A stretch of DNA of 64,000 nt from AWTP1-13 sp963840445 (lineage in GTDB: Bacteria > Pseudomonadota > Alphaproteobacteria > Rhizobiales > Hyphomicrobiaceae): NCBI GenBank assembly GCA_963840445.1, contig CAWIZC010000006.1, positions 248,001 to 312,000 of the forward strand, written 5' to 3'. Shown here one piece after another: positions 45,589-54,408 of this stretch. The notes beneath the pieces are model-generated. The model was not told where the DNA came from, ran no database searches, and worked only from the letters and a program-made list of their open reading frames with translations. Position 1 is the stretch's first letter. Every line of letters starts with the position of its first letter. A program made the translations under genes and the position numbers.

Positions 45589-45779
45589 AAAACGCGAAAG
45601 CTGCGTTGACACCCCTCGAGCCTCGTGATGTAAGGATCACCTTAGTGAAAGCCAAAAAGGCGAGAAGCACGGGATCAAGCTGTGCCACGAGGAAATGCCA
45701 ACGGCGCCACGCCGGCCGCGCACTCGAAGGATGCAATGCGTCATCCGCGGGAGCATGGGCGTTGCAGAGGAGTGCGCCT

Positions 45780-47663
45780 GTGAAGATGTCCATCGCAACC
45801 GTGTCTTTGAGCGGCGATCTCGTAGAGAAGCTGGAAGGGATCGCGTCGGCAGGCTTCTCGGGCGTGGAAATCTTCGACAACGATCTTCTGTCTTTCAGCG
45901 GCTCTGCAGCGGATGTCCGACGCATTGCCGCGGACCTGGGCCTGGAAATCGTCGCGTTTCAGCCGTTCCGGGATTTCGAGGGCATGCCTGCCAACAAGCG
46001 CGAGCGGGTCTTTGGACGCGCGGAGCGCAAGTTCGATGTGATGCAGCAGCTCGGCTGCGGCCTCCTGGTTGTGTGCTCGAACACGGCACCGGATGGCGCC
46101 GGCGATATTGCGCGGGCGGCAAGCGACCTGCGCGAACTGGGAGAGCGGGCGAGCGCGCGCGGATTGCGGGTCGGCCTTAAGGCGCTGGCCTGGGCACGCC
46201 ATATCAAAGACTATCGGCAGGCCTGGGAGGCCGTGCAGGGCGCAGATCATCCTGCAGTCGGTCTCATCGTCGACAGCTTTCACAGCTTCGCCGCGCACAC
46301 CGACCTCGACCATCTGCGCGGAATTCCCGGCGCGCGTATCTTCCTCGCGCACCTCGCCGACGCCGACGCGATACATCCGGACGCACTCGCTCAAGGCCGG
46401 CATTTCACGAATTTCCCGGGCCAAGGCGAGCTGCCGCTCTTGGCGTTCATGGAGGACCTGCAGGCGACCGGCTTCGAAGGACCTTTGTCGATCGAGATTT
46501 TCAATGATCAGGTACGCGCCGGCTCGGCGCGAAGCACGGCGGTCGACGGCCGCCGCTCGCTGCTGTTCCTGCTCGACCAGTTGCGCAAGCGCACCCCGAA
46601 CGCGCGGGCATCTCTGCCGTTGTTGCCGCGGCGCAGCAAATGCATGGGCACGGAGTTCATCGAGTTCGCCATCGATGAGGGCCGCGCGCTTGGCTTCGAG
46701 AAGGTGCTTCGCGGCCTCGGCTTTGCCCGCACCGGCGTGCACAAGTCGAAGTCGGTGACGCGCTGGTCGCAGGGTGCGATCAACATCGTCATCAACACCG
46801 AGAAGGAAGGCTTCGCGCACTCTTACAACATCACGCACGGGACCGGAGTGTGCGCCATCGGCTTGATGGTCGAAGACGCTGCCGCCGCGCTCAACCGGGC
46901 GCAGGCCCTGCTCGATCAGCCCTTCCACCAGGCAGTCGGTCCCGGCGAGCTGCAGATTCCGGCGGTGCGTGGGGTGGGCGGCAGCCTCCTTTACTTCGTC
47001 GATCGCCGCACGGACCTCGGCCGGGTGTGGGACATCGAGTTCGAGCCGGTCGAGACGGCGGAGCGATCGCAGGCCGGGCTGGTCTCGGTCGACCATATTT
47101 CCCAGTCGATGCACTACGAGGAGATGCTGAGCTGGCTGCTGTTCTATACGTCGCTGCTTGACGTCGCCAAGCTTCCCGTGCGCGACGTGCTGGATCCGGG
47201 GGGACTGGTGAAAAGCCAGGTTCTGCAGACGCCGGACGGCAAGCTGCGCCTGGTGCTCAATGCCTCCCTGTCCAAGCGCGCCATGTCATCGCGGTTCTTG
47301 TCGGAGGCATTTGGCTCGGGCGTGCAGCATATCGCCTTTGCGACTGACGACATCCTCGCCACGGCGCAGCGCCTGAAGGCGAATCGCCTCGGCATCCTTG
47401 CCGTTCCTGACAACTACTACGACGATCTCGAGAGCACGACGGACCTGTCATCAGCGCAGATCGCCGAGCTGAAAGCCCACAATGTTCTCTACGACTGCGA
47501 CGAGGCGGGCGAGTATTTGCAGATGTACACGCAGACGTTCGAGCAGGGCTTCTTCTTCGAGATCGTCGAGCGGCGCGGTTATCGCGGCTTTGGGGCGGTC
47601 AATGCTCCGATACGCCTCGCCGCCCAGTCGCGCCTGATCCAGGACGAGCACAGCATCCTCTGA
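45780..47663 (+). CDS. 3-dehydroshikimate dehydratase-like protein (TIM barrel fused to HPPD-like VOC domain)
   Basis: 627 aa with the two-domain build of QuiC1/QsuB: an N-terminal sugar-isomerase-type TIM barrel (about 1-290) and a C-terminal hydroxyphenylpyruvate-dioxygenase-like VOC domain (about 310-610), with VDHISQSM, GVQHIAFATDD and FFFEIVER carrying a His-His-Glu site. QuiC1 turns 3-dehydroshikimate into protocatechuate. GTG 45780 (GAGGAG 7 nt upstream) makes numbering match QuiC1. Asp165, His168 and Glu239 are kept, but the metal-ligand Glu134 is Lys (GLKALAW) and Gln191 is His (FLAHLADA). Activity may therefore differ from the family. aroQ follows 55 bp later. Confidence 0.85.
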   Translation: MKMSIATVSLSGDLVEKLEGIASAGFSGVEIFDNDLLSFSGSAADVRRIAADLGLEIVAFQPFRDFEGMPANKRERVFGRAERKFDVMQQLGCGLLVVCSNTAPDGAGDIARAASDLRELGERASARGLRVGLKALAWARHIKDYRQAWEAVQGADHPAVGLIVDSFHSFAAHTDLDHLRGIPGARIFLAHLADADAIHPDALAQGRHFTNFPGQGELPLLAFMEDLQATGFEGPLSIEIFNDQVRAGSARSTAVDGRRSLLFLLDQLRKRTPNARASLPLLPRRSKCMGTEFIEFAIDEGRALGFEKVLRGLGFARTGVHKSKSVTRWSQGAINIVINTEKEGFAHSYNITHGTGVCAIGLMVEDAAAALNRAQALLDQPFHQAVGPGELQIPAVRGVGGSLLYFVDRRTDLGRVWDIEFEPVETAERSQAGLVSVDHISQSMHYEEMLSWLLFYTSLLDVAKLPVRDVLDPGGLVKSQVLQTPDGKLRLVLNASLSKRAMSSRFLSEAFGSGVQHIAFATDDILATAQRLKANRLGILAVPDNYYDDLESTTDLSSAQIAELKAHNVLYDCDEAGEYLQMYTQTFEQGFFFEIVERRGYRGFGAVNAPIRLAAQSRLIQDEHSIL

Positions 47664-47718
47664 AGGCCACGACCGTGCCCGGCAAGCAAGCAGCCGCGAA
47701 AATGCAAGGGAACCGCCC

Positions 47719-48168
47719 ATGAGCCGCCTGATCTACGTCATCAACGGGCCCAATCTCAACCTGCTCGGGACGCGCCAGCCTGAGGTTTACGGGCGCGAAA
47801 CTTTGGCCGACGTCGAGCGTGACTGCCGGGCGCTGGCCAAGACCTTGGACCTGGAGGTGGCCTTCCATCAGAGCAATTTCGAAGGCGGCGTCATCGATTT
47901 CATCCATGACGCGCGACTCAAGGCGGCTGGTGTGATCATCAATGCCGGCGCCTACACCCACACCTCGATCGGCATCCACGACGCGCTCAAGATCCTGGAT
48001 GTGCCCATCATCGAGGTGCACATTTCCAACATCCATCAGCGGGAGGAGTTTCGCCACCACTCCTACATCTCGCGCGTGGCAAGCGGCGTGATCGTCGGTT
48101 GCGGAACGCAAGGATATCAACTCGCCTTGCAGCGCATGGCACGCTTGCTCGGTGAAGCTAAGAAGTAG
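47719..48168 (+). CDS. aroQ: Type II 3-dehydroquinate dehydratase
   Basis: 149-aa enzyme that interconverts 3-dehydroquinate and 3-dehydroshikimate. All expected active-site residues are present, in the numbering of the M. tuberculosis enzyme: Arg19 and Tyr24 (GTRQPEVYG), Asn75 and His81 (INAGAYTHTS), Asp88, Glu99 and His101 (EVHISN), Arg108 and Arg112 (REEFRHHS). It is paired with the dehydroshikimate-dehydratase-like gene, which points to quinate/dehydroquinate breakdown rather than aromatic biosynthesis. Convergent with the IclR gene (39-bp gap). Confidence 0.95.
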   Translation: MSRLIYVINGPNLNLLGTRQPEVYGRETLADVERDCRALAKTLDLEVAFHQSNFEGGVIDFIHDARLKAAGVIINAGAYTHTSIGIHDALKILDVPIIEVHISNIHQREEFRHHSYISRVASGVIVGCGTQGYQLALQRMARLLGEAKK

Positions 48169-48207
48169 ACGAAGCCAACGATGTTACGTCTGCCAAAGCG
48201 TTGCCCG

Positions 48208-49077
48208 TCAGGGGAGCAGCAGCGAGCCGAGTTCGGCGGCGGCGCTTTGCAGCGGCTGCAGGAAACGCGCCACCATATCTGTCTCCGCCATCGGCCGGCC
48301 GAGGATCACATTCATGCCGGCGACAAACTGCCCGCTGGTATCGCGCACGGGGACGGCCAGGGTGCACAGGCGCGATTCCATCTGCTGGCTGGCAACGGCA
48401 TGGCCGGCATCGCGCACCTTTTTCAGCAGCGCCTGGAGCTGCCTGGGAGAGGTCACCGTTTGCTCGGTAAAGCGGTGCAACTTGACGCGTCTCAGGTAGT
48501 CGTCGAGCTCAGCGGGCGGCAGGTGCGCCAGCATGACCTGGCCGATCGATGTGCAATAGGCTGGCAGGCGGCGCCCGACGTTGAGCGCGGGCGACATGAT
48601 ACGCGAGGATGTGGATCGAGCGAGATAGGCGATCTCGTCCTCGTCCAGGATGGCGAGCGAGCAGGCCTCGTTGAGGGCGTCGCCCAGGCGATTGAGGACC
48701 GGCTGCGCCAAAAGCGGCAGGGGCGAGGTCGACAAATAGGCGTGAGTGATGGAGAGCACGCGCGGGCGCAAATAGAAGCGCCCCGTGTCGTCGGCGGCAG
48801 CAAAGCCGAGCGCTGCAAGCGTGTGCAAGCTGCGCCGCACGGCAGCGCGCGGTATTCCGGTGCGCTGGCTCACCTGGGCAATCGTCATGCGTCCTCTTTT
48901 GGTGGAAAACGACAGCACCACCGCCAGGCCACGTGCGAGCGACGTAACGAAATCGGGATCATCGCGGTAGTCGGCGATCGCGTCCGCCACCAGATAGGGC
49001 GCCGGCAAGGCATCTGCGGTTTCGACCGCCGGAATGCGCCGCACAGACCGTTTGGCCTGGGGCAATGCTCTCGACAT
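48208..49077 (-). CDS. IclR-family transcriptional regulator
   Basis: 289 aa. Winged helix (about 45-105: LARGLAVVLSFS, MTIAQVSQRTGIPRAAVRRS, LHTLAALGFA) and the IclR effector domain (about 120-285), with IAYLARSTSSRIMS, LPAYCTSIGQVMLAHLP and CTLAVPVRDTSGQFVAGMNV. It resembles the PcaR/PobR branch that senses aromatic and alicyclic acids. The ATG at 49077 has AAAGGAGGGA upstream; a longer frame was rejected. It is divergent from the seven-gene operon starting at 49401. Confidence 0.92.
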   Translation of the reverse strand: MSRALPQAKRSVRRIPAVETADALPAPYLVADAIADYRDDPDFVTSLARGLAVVLSFSTKRGRMTIAQVSQRTGIPRAAVRRSLHTLAALGFAAADDTGRFYLRPRVLSITHAYLSTSPLPLLAQPVLNRLGDALNEACSLAILDEDEIAYLARSTSSRIMSPALNVGRRLPAYCTSIGQVMLAHLPPAELDDYLRRVKLHRFTEQTVTSPRQLQALLKKVRDAGHAVASQQMESRLCTLAVPVRDTSGQFVAGMNVILGRPMAETDMVARFLQPLQSAAAELGSLLLP

Positions 49078-49211
49078 TCCTCGTCCCTCCTTTGCCTTCA
49101 GGAGCTCGTTCGTAGGGCGTGCCCACTCGGGTCTCTCACGTCGATCACGAGCGCCTCTCGACATGCCCATTGATGCAAAGCTTTGCCTTGTTCGTGTACG
49201 CGCTGTGCGCT

Positions 49212-49238
49212 GTGCGCACAATATATCGTATAGCGCAC
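49212..49238. promoter_or_regulatory. Inverted repeat in the IclR/operon divergent region, candidate operator
   Basis: GTGCGC (49212-49217) and GCGCAC (49233-49238) flank an AT-rich centre with TATATCGTATA; TCGT...ACGA is a second dyad overlapping the right arm. IclR regulators bind such palindromes near their own and target promoters. The rest of the 323-bp gap 49078-49400 shows no gene. Confidence 0.5.
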
Positions 49239-49400
49239 GAACGATCAAATTTGGCTCGCGCCGACGCTACCCCGGGGGAACGACCGCGCGCTCTGTGTCT
49301 CCCACCAGAGAGACCGGAACGTGCGGTCGCACGGGCAAGCCGTTCAGCCCAGCCGGAAACCAGAACGCACTCGATCGCAGGATCACTTAAGGAGGCGGCC

Positions 49401-50846
49401 ATGGCCCCGCATGAAAGCAAGAAGCTGACTACCGACGAGCAGCGGCAGGAACTCGACGAGGCGTTCGAGCGGGCAAGAAGCGCGCTCGCCATCATCGAGA
49501 CCTATGACCAGGCCCGCGTCGATCGCCTGTGCCAAGCCGTTGCCTGGGCGGTCGCCAACAAGCGGGCGTTCACGCGCCTGGTCGACATGGGCATCGAGGA
49601 AAGCGGTCTGGGCGATGCCGAGAGCCGCATGGGCAAGCGCCTCAAGATCCGCGGTGTGCTGCGCGATGCCCTGCGCCAGAAGAGTGTCGGCGTCATCGAG
49701 GAGATCCCGGAAAAAGGCATCGTCAAGTACGGCAAGCCGGCCGGGATTGTGGCGTGCATCGTGCCGACGACCAACCCGGACCTGACACCGGCCGGCAATG
49801 CCATCTACGCCATCAAGGCGCGCGACGTCGTCATCTTCTCTCCCCACCCGCGCTCGAAGCGCACATCGTTTGAGACGGTGCGCCTGATGCGCGAAGCGCT
49901 GGAGCGGGAAGGGGCGCCGCCCGACATCCTGCAATGCCTCACCAAGGTCAACATCCCCATGTCGCAGGCGCTGATGGCACGCGCCGACCTGGTGATCGCC
50001 ACCGGTGGGCAGGCCATGGTGCGGTCGGCTTACAGCTCCGGCACGCCGGCTTACGGTGTAGGCGCCGGCAATTCGACCATGATCATCGACGAGACCGCCA
50101 ACATCGAGGAGGCGGCGCGCAATACCCGCCTGTCCAAGACCTCGGATTTCGGATCCGGCTGCTCGGCCGATGGCAATCTGATCATCGAGGCCGGCATTTT
50201 CGATCGCCTCGTGAAGCAGCTGCAGGCGGAAGGCGGCTACTTGGCGAGCGCAGCGGAGAAAGCCGCCTTGCGCAGAGTCATGTGGGATGAGGAGCAGCAC
50301 CGCACGCCCAATACGGTGGCGATCGCGCCGCAGCGTCTTGCCGAGATCGCCGGTTTCGGCATTCCCGCCGATCGCAAGTTCATCATCGTGGATGGTGATG
50401 GCATCGGCAAGGAGCACCCGTTCTCGGGTGAGAAGCTTACCACGTTGCTGGCGGTGTATCGCTACAAGGGCTTCGAGCAGGCGCTCTCAATGATGAGCGC
50501 CATCTACGAAGTCGGCGGCAAGGGGCACTCGTGCGGCATCTATTCGTTTGACCAAGACCATATCGACAGGCTCGCACGGGCGGCACCTGTGTCGCGCATC
50601 ATGGTCCGCCAACCCCAGTCCAAGGCCAATGCCGGCGCTTTCAATAACGGCATGCCCATGACGTCGAGCCTGGGCTGCGGCACCTGGGGCGGCAACGTCG
50701 TATCCGAGAACGTCCATCTCAAGCACTACATGAACACGACCTGGGTGTCCCTTCCGATCAAGGAAGACCGGCCGTCGGACGAACAGCTGTTCGGCGATTT
50801 CTACGATCCGGCGCTCGAGGCCGACACAAAGACGGCGGCAGCCTGA
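49401..50846 (+). CDS. CoA-acylating aldehyde dehydrogenase (SauS/AdhE-N-type)
   Basis: 481-aa NAD-dependent aldehyde dehydrogenase of the acylating group, converting an aldehyde plus CoA to acyl-CoA. GIVACIVPTTNPDLTPAGNA (about 114-133) and AYGVGAGNSTMIID bind cofactor; Cys254 (GSGCSADGN) is the expected nucleophile; TSSLGCGTWGGNVVSENV near the C-terminus is typical of AdhE, EutE and SauS-like enzymes. SauS acts on sulfoacetaldehyde, but no other sulfonate genes are here. The ATG at 49401 has AAGGAGG 6 nt upstream. First gene of the operon; 3 nt separate it from the next. Confidence 0.88.
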   Translation: MAPHESKKLTTDEQRQELDEAFERARSALAIIETYDQARVDRLCQAVAWAVANKRAFTRLVDMGIEESGLGDAESRMGKRLKIRGVLRDALRQKSVGVIEEIPEKGIVKYGKPAGIVACIVPTTNPDLTPAGNAIYAIKARDVVIFSPHPRSKRTSFETVRLMREALEREGAPPDILQCLTKVNIPMSQALMARADLVIATGGQAMVRSAYSSGTPAYGVGAGNSTMIIDETANIEEAARNTRLSKTSDFGSGCSADGNLIIEAGIFDRLVKQLQAEGGYLASAAEKAALRRVMWDEEQHRTPNTVAIAPQRLAEIAGFGIPADRKFIIVDGDGIGKEHPFSGEKLTTLLAVYRYKGFEQALSMMSAIYEVGGKGHSCGIYSFDQDHIDRLARAAPVSRIMVRQPQSKANAGAFNNGMPMTSSLGCGTWGGNVVSENVHLKHYMNTTWVSLPIKEDRPSDEQLFGDFYDPALEADTKTAAA

Positions 50847-50849
50847 GTC

Positions 50850-51701
50850 ATGGCGAAGAAGACCGCAGAAGACATCGTAGCTGACGCGTCGACCTGGTGG
50901 CAGACGGCGCTGATCGACATCGAGCCCGGCAAGATCGCCATCCGGGGCTATCCGATCCAGGAGCTGATCGGCCACGTGCGCTTCCCCGACATGATCTGGC
51001 TGATGCTGCGCGGTGATCTGCCGTCGCGCGGACAGTCCGATCTGCTGGAGGCGGCGCTGGTGCCGGGCGTCGACCACGGCCCGCATGCGCCGTCGATTGC
51101 CATCTCCCGGATGGCAGTCAGCTGCGGCTTGCCGGTGAATGGCGCCATGGCGTCGGCCATCAACGTGCTCGACGACATCCATGGCGGCGCCGGCCAGCAA
51201 TGCATGCAGCTCTACCGCGACATCGACCAGAAGGCGGGCAAGGACGGCGACCTCGTCAAGGTTGCCACGTCGATCATCGAGCAGAACCGCAGCGCCGGCG
51301 AGAAAATCGTTCCCGGCTTCGGCCATCGTTTCCATCCGGTCGATCCGCGCACCGCGCCACTGCTTGCGCTTGTCGCCAAAGCGGAAGCAGCTGGCGTCGT
51401 ATCCGGGCGCTTTGCTGCGATCGGACGCGCGGTCGAGAGCGCGATCTCCTCCATCAAGGGACGGCACATCCCGATGAACATCGACGGGATCACTGCCGTG
51501 ATTTTCTGCGAGCTCGGCTTCGAGCCGGAGCTCGGCCGCGGACTGTTCGTGCTGTCGCGCTCGGTCGGCATCCTGGCGCACGCCTGGGAACAGAAGCAGC
51601 AGGGCCGCCGCATCATGGGGCCCATGCCGAAGGAAATACCGTTCCGCTACACCGGACCAGCGACCCGGCATCTCAACAGCAACGAAGGCAACAAGGGCTA
51701 G
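50850..51701 (+). CDS. Citryl-CoA lyase-like (small citrate-synthase family) enzyme
   Basis: 283 aa, shorter than citrate synthase (about 430) and close to citryl-CoA lyase size. DIEPGKIAIRGYPIQELIG near the start, VNGAMASAINVLDDIHGGAGQ (about 92-111, with a conserved His) and PGFGHRFHPVDPRTAPLL (about 153-170) match the catalytic His/Asp regions. It would cleave or form a C-C bond between an acyl-CoA and a 2-oxoacid. It lies directly after the acylating aldehyde dehydrogenase and before a thiamine-dependent enzyme, an arrangement I do not recognise from a known pathway. Confidence 0.82.
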   Translation: MAKKTAEDIVADASTWWQTALIDIEPGKIAIRGYPIQELIGHVRFPDMIWLMLRGDLPSRGQSDLLEAALVPGVDHGPHAPSIAISRMAVSCGLPVNGAMASAINVLDDIHGGAGQQCMQLYRDIDQKAGKDGDLVKVATSIIEQNRSAGEKIVPGFGHRFHPVDPRTAPLLALVAKAEAAGVVSGRFAAIGRAVESAISSIKGRHIPMNIDGITAVIFCELGFEPELGRGLFVLSRSVGILAHAWEQKQQGRRIMGPMPKEIPFRYTGPATRHLNSNEGNKG

Positions 51702-51740
51702 TGCGCCTGCCTTGCGAACCGTGACACTTGGAGAAGAGTG

Positions 51741-53504
51741 ATGAAAGACAAGGTAGCCAACCAGCTTGTGAAGTACCTCGAAGGGCGCGGTGTCGAATAT
51801 GTGTTCGGCCTGTGCGGCCATACTAACATCGCCGTGCTGTCGGCGCTCGAGAAGAGCAAGATCACGTTCGTCAACACCCGGCACGAGCAGGTCGCCGCAC
51901 ACGCCGCCGATGGCTACGCGCGCGCCAAGAACCAGACGGCCGTGGTGCTCTCGCATCTGGGTCCGGGCCTGACCAACGCTGCAACCGGGGTTGCCAACGC
52001 CTCGCTGGATTCCGTGCCGATGGTGGTGATCGCGGGTGACATCCCAAGCCACTACTACGGCAAGCATCCGCACCAGGAAGTGAACATGCACGCGGATGCG
52101 GCCCAGTTCGAGATCTACAGACCGTTCGTCAAGCGCGCCTGGCGCGTGGAACGCCCCGATCTGTTCCCGGAGATCCTGGAAAAGGCGTTCTCGCTTGCCG
52201 AAAGCGGTCGCCCGGGACCTGTGCTCGTGGACGTGCCGATGGACATTTTCTCGGCCGATATAGACGTCGCGCTGTTTGAACGCCAGCGGCACAACACCAA
52301 GAAGCTGTCGCGGCCCTCGCTCGATGAGGACACGGCCACAGCCATCGTCAAGGCCTTCAGCCAGGCCAAGCGGCCGGTGCTTTATGTGGGCGGCGGCATC
52401 GTGCGCGCCAATGCGGCCGCCGAGCTGCGCGCCTTCGTCGACCATTTGCAGGTTCCCGTGGCCTATACGCTGATGGGCAAGGGCGCGGTGCCGGACGACC
52501 ACCCCTTCGTGCTCGGCATGACCGGCTTCTGGGGCACTACATTCATCAATGACCAGTGCCGCACTGCCGACTGGATCATGGGTCTCGGCACCCGCTTCTC
52601 GGAGGCCGATTGCAGCTCCTGGTATCCGGAATACACCTTCAGCATCCCGCCCACCAAACTGATCCACATCGACATAGATCCCTGCGAGATCGGCCGCAAC
52701 TTCCCGGTCGAGATCGGAGCGGTCGCCGACCTGAAGCCGGCGCTGACGGTGCTCAACCGCGTGGCCCGCAAACTGCTGCCCGACGGCATCAAGCGTCCGC
52801 AACTGGCCAAGGAGATTGCGGCCAAGCGCGAGCAGTTTGTGGCCAGCAATCGTGTGCACGCGCAGAGCGATGCCTACCCGATGCGGCCTGAGCGCATCCT
52901 CGCCGACGTGCGCGAGGTTCTGCCACGCAACGCCTTCATCACCACCGACGTCGGCTGGAACAAGAACGGCGTCGGCCAGCAATTCCCGATTCTCGAGCCC
53001 GGCACGATCCTGACCCCCGGCGGCTACGCCACGATGGGGTTCGGCGCGCCAGGCGCCCTGGGAGCGAAGCTCGCCCAGCCGGATCGGGTGGTCATCTCGC
53101 TGGTCGGTGATGGCGGCTTCGGGCAGAACCCGGCCATGCTCGCCACCGCCTACGAGCAGAACATCGCCGTGGTGTGGGTGATCATGAACAACAACGCCTT
53201 CGGCACCATCGCCGGTCTCGAGCGCGCGCACTTCGGCACCACCTTCGGCACCGTGTTCGAGAAGAACGGCAAGCCCTACACGCCCGACTACGCAGGTATG
53301 GCAAGGGCGTACGGCATCGACGGCATCAAGATCACTTCGGCCGCCGAATTCAAACCGGCGCTGGAGCGCGCCATCAAGTCCAACAGCCCATACGTCATCG
53401 ACGTGAGCATGCAGAACGAGCCCACGCCGACCTTCGGTCACTGGAACATCATGGACATCTATTCGCCAGGCAAGAAGGTCCACCACGTCAGCACGGGTAC
53501 GTGA
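51741..53504 (+). CDS. Thiamine-diphosphate-dependent enzyme of the acetolactate-synthase superfamily
   Basis: 587 aa with the three-domain build of acetolactate synthase and 2-oxoacid decarboxylases. Glu49 in NTRHEQVAAHAADG is the proton-relay residue; the ThDP/Mg motif runs from GDGGFGQNPAMLATA to VIMNNNAFG (about 456-490). The substrate is unknown: GLCGHTNIAVLSALEKS near residue 24 is unlike both anabolic acetolactate synthase and sulfoacetaldehyde acetyltransferase. Decarboxylation of a 2-oxoacid or ring cleavage of a dione (as IolD) are both possible. ATG 51741 has GGAG 7 nt upstream. Confidence 0.88.
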   Translation: MKDKVANQLVKYLEGRGVEYVFGLCGHTNIAVLSALEKSKITFVNTRHEQVAAHAADGYARAKNQTAVVLSHLGPGLTNAATGVANASLDSVPMVVIAGDIPSHYYGKHPHQEVNMHADAAQFEIYRPFVKRAWRVERPDLFPEILEKAFSLAESGRPGPVLVDVPMDIFSADIDVALFERQRHNTKKLSRPSLDEDTATAIVKAFSQAKRPVLYVGGGIVRANAAAELRAFVDHLQVPVAYTLMGKGAVPDDHPFVLGMTGFWGTTFINDQCRTADWIMGLGTRFSEADCSSWYPEYTFSIPPTKLIHIDIDPCEIGRNFPVEIGAVADLKPALTVLNRVARKLLPDGIKRPQLAKEIAAKREQFVASNRVHAQSDAYPMRPERILADVREVLPRNAFITTDVGWNKNGVGQQFPILEPGTILTPGGYATMGFGAPGALGAKLAQPDRVVISLVGDGGFGQNPAMLATAYEQNIAVVWVIMNNNAFGTIAGLERAHFGTTFGTVFEKNGKPYTPDYAGMARAYGIDGIKITSAAEFKPALERAIKSNSPYVIDVSMQNEPTPTFGHWNIMDIYSPGKKVHHVSTGT

Positions 53505-53553
53505 GCAGCGTGAGCACAGCAGGGCGATCCAAGGCGAACATGAGGAACAGGCC

Positions 53554-54381
53554 GTGATACATGTCTACTCGCTAGCGCACTTGACGGTGCTGTCGTTGAC
53601 GCCACCAGAGGTGGTCGATGTGGCGGCACGCACCGGCTATCGATACGTCAGCCTGCGCCTGACAAGGGTGACACCCGATGAGCCGCTGTATGATCTGGCG
53701 CACGACCGCCTCCTCATGAAGGAAACCAAGGCCAGGCTGCATGCCACGGGGCTCAAGGTTCTCGACGTCGAGCTGTTCCGCATGGACCCGACACTCGAAC
53801 CGGAGAGCTTCATTCCGGTGCTGGAGGCCACGGCCGAGCTGGGCGCCCGTCTGATTATCGCCCAGCTGCCCGATCCTGATCGCGAGCGGGCCACGGCACG
53901 ATTTGCCCGCCTCTGCGACCTCGCCAAGCCGCTTGGCATCTTCGTCAGCCTCGAGTTCCCGCATTGGACCGATACGGGCAACTTGGCGGCAGCTGCCAAA
54001 GTCGTGCGGGCTGTCGGCAAGGACAATGCCGGCATCCTGGTCGACACCTTGCACTTCGCCCGCTCCAACTCGAACCCGGAGGATCTCGCCAAGCTGCCGG
54101 CCGAGTGGTTCCGTTTTGTCCATGTTTGCGATGCACCCAAGGAGGTCCCACCCACCGCCGAGGGCATCATTCGAACCGCGCGCGCCGAGCGTCTTTTCCC
54201 CGGCGAAGGCGGCATCGATGTGCGCGGCATTCTCGACCGCCTGCCCCAAAATATCCCATACTCCCTGGAGATCCCGCGCTTGACCATGAGCAAAGCGGTG
54301 GGTCCGGAGGAGGTCGCGCGCCTTGCGCTGCGCGTAACGCGCAGCCACCTGGAGGAAGAGCTTCTGATGGCGGCTTCGTGA
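53554..54381 (+). CDS. Sugar phosphate isomerase/epimerase-type TIM-barrel protein 1
   Basis: 275-aa xylose-isomerase-like TIM barrel. Candidate metal ligands are Glu in FVSLEFPHW, Asp and His in GILVDTLHFARS, His in FRFVHVCDA and Glu in PYSLEIPRL, the E-D-H-E pattern of this superfamily (IolE, IolI, hydroxypyruvate isomerase). The start is GTG 53554, preceded by a GAGGAACAGG tract. Operon position suggests it isomerises or dehydrates a pathway intermediate; the precise reaction cannot be read. Confidence 0.82.
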   Translation: MIHVYSLAHLTVLSLTPPEVVDVAARTGYRYVSLRLTRVTPDEPLYDLAHDRLLMKETKARLHATGLKVLDVELFRMDPTLEPESFIPVLEATAELGARLIIAQLPDPDRERATARFARLCDLAKPLGIFVSLEFPHWTDTGNLAAAAKVVRAVGKDNAGILVDTLHFARSNSNPEDLAKLPAEWFRFVHVCDAPKEVPPTAEGIIRTARAERLFPGEGGIDVRGILDRLPQNIPYSLEIPRLTMSKAVGPEEVARLALRVTRSHLEEELLMAAS

Positions 54382-54408
54382 CTTGCATCGGAGTTGGTGG
54401 AAGAGCCG

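Noticed and set aside
45606..45779. N-terminal extension of the dehydroshikimate-dehydratase-like protein
   Set aside because: The extension has no family similarity, and the GTG at 45780 has a good ribosome-binding site and aligns with QuiC1 residue 1.
50487..53486. Very long antisense open frame (about 1000 codons) opposite the acylating dehydrogenase, citryl-CoA-lyase-like and ThDP genes
   Set aside because: It is a shadow of high-GC codon bias. The translation is rich in His, Arg, Asp and Gly with no domain, while the plus-strand genes have clear family motifs.
49401..53504. Sulfoacetate/taurine degradation (SauS plus Xsc)
   Set aside because: The aldehyde dehydrogenase resembles SauS, but the ThDP enzyme does not have the N-terminal pattern I expect of Xsc, and no phosphotransacetylase or sulfite exporter is nearby.
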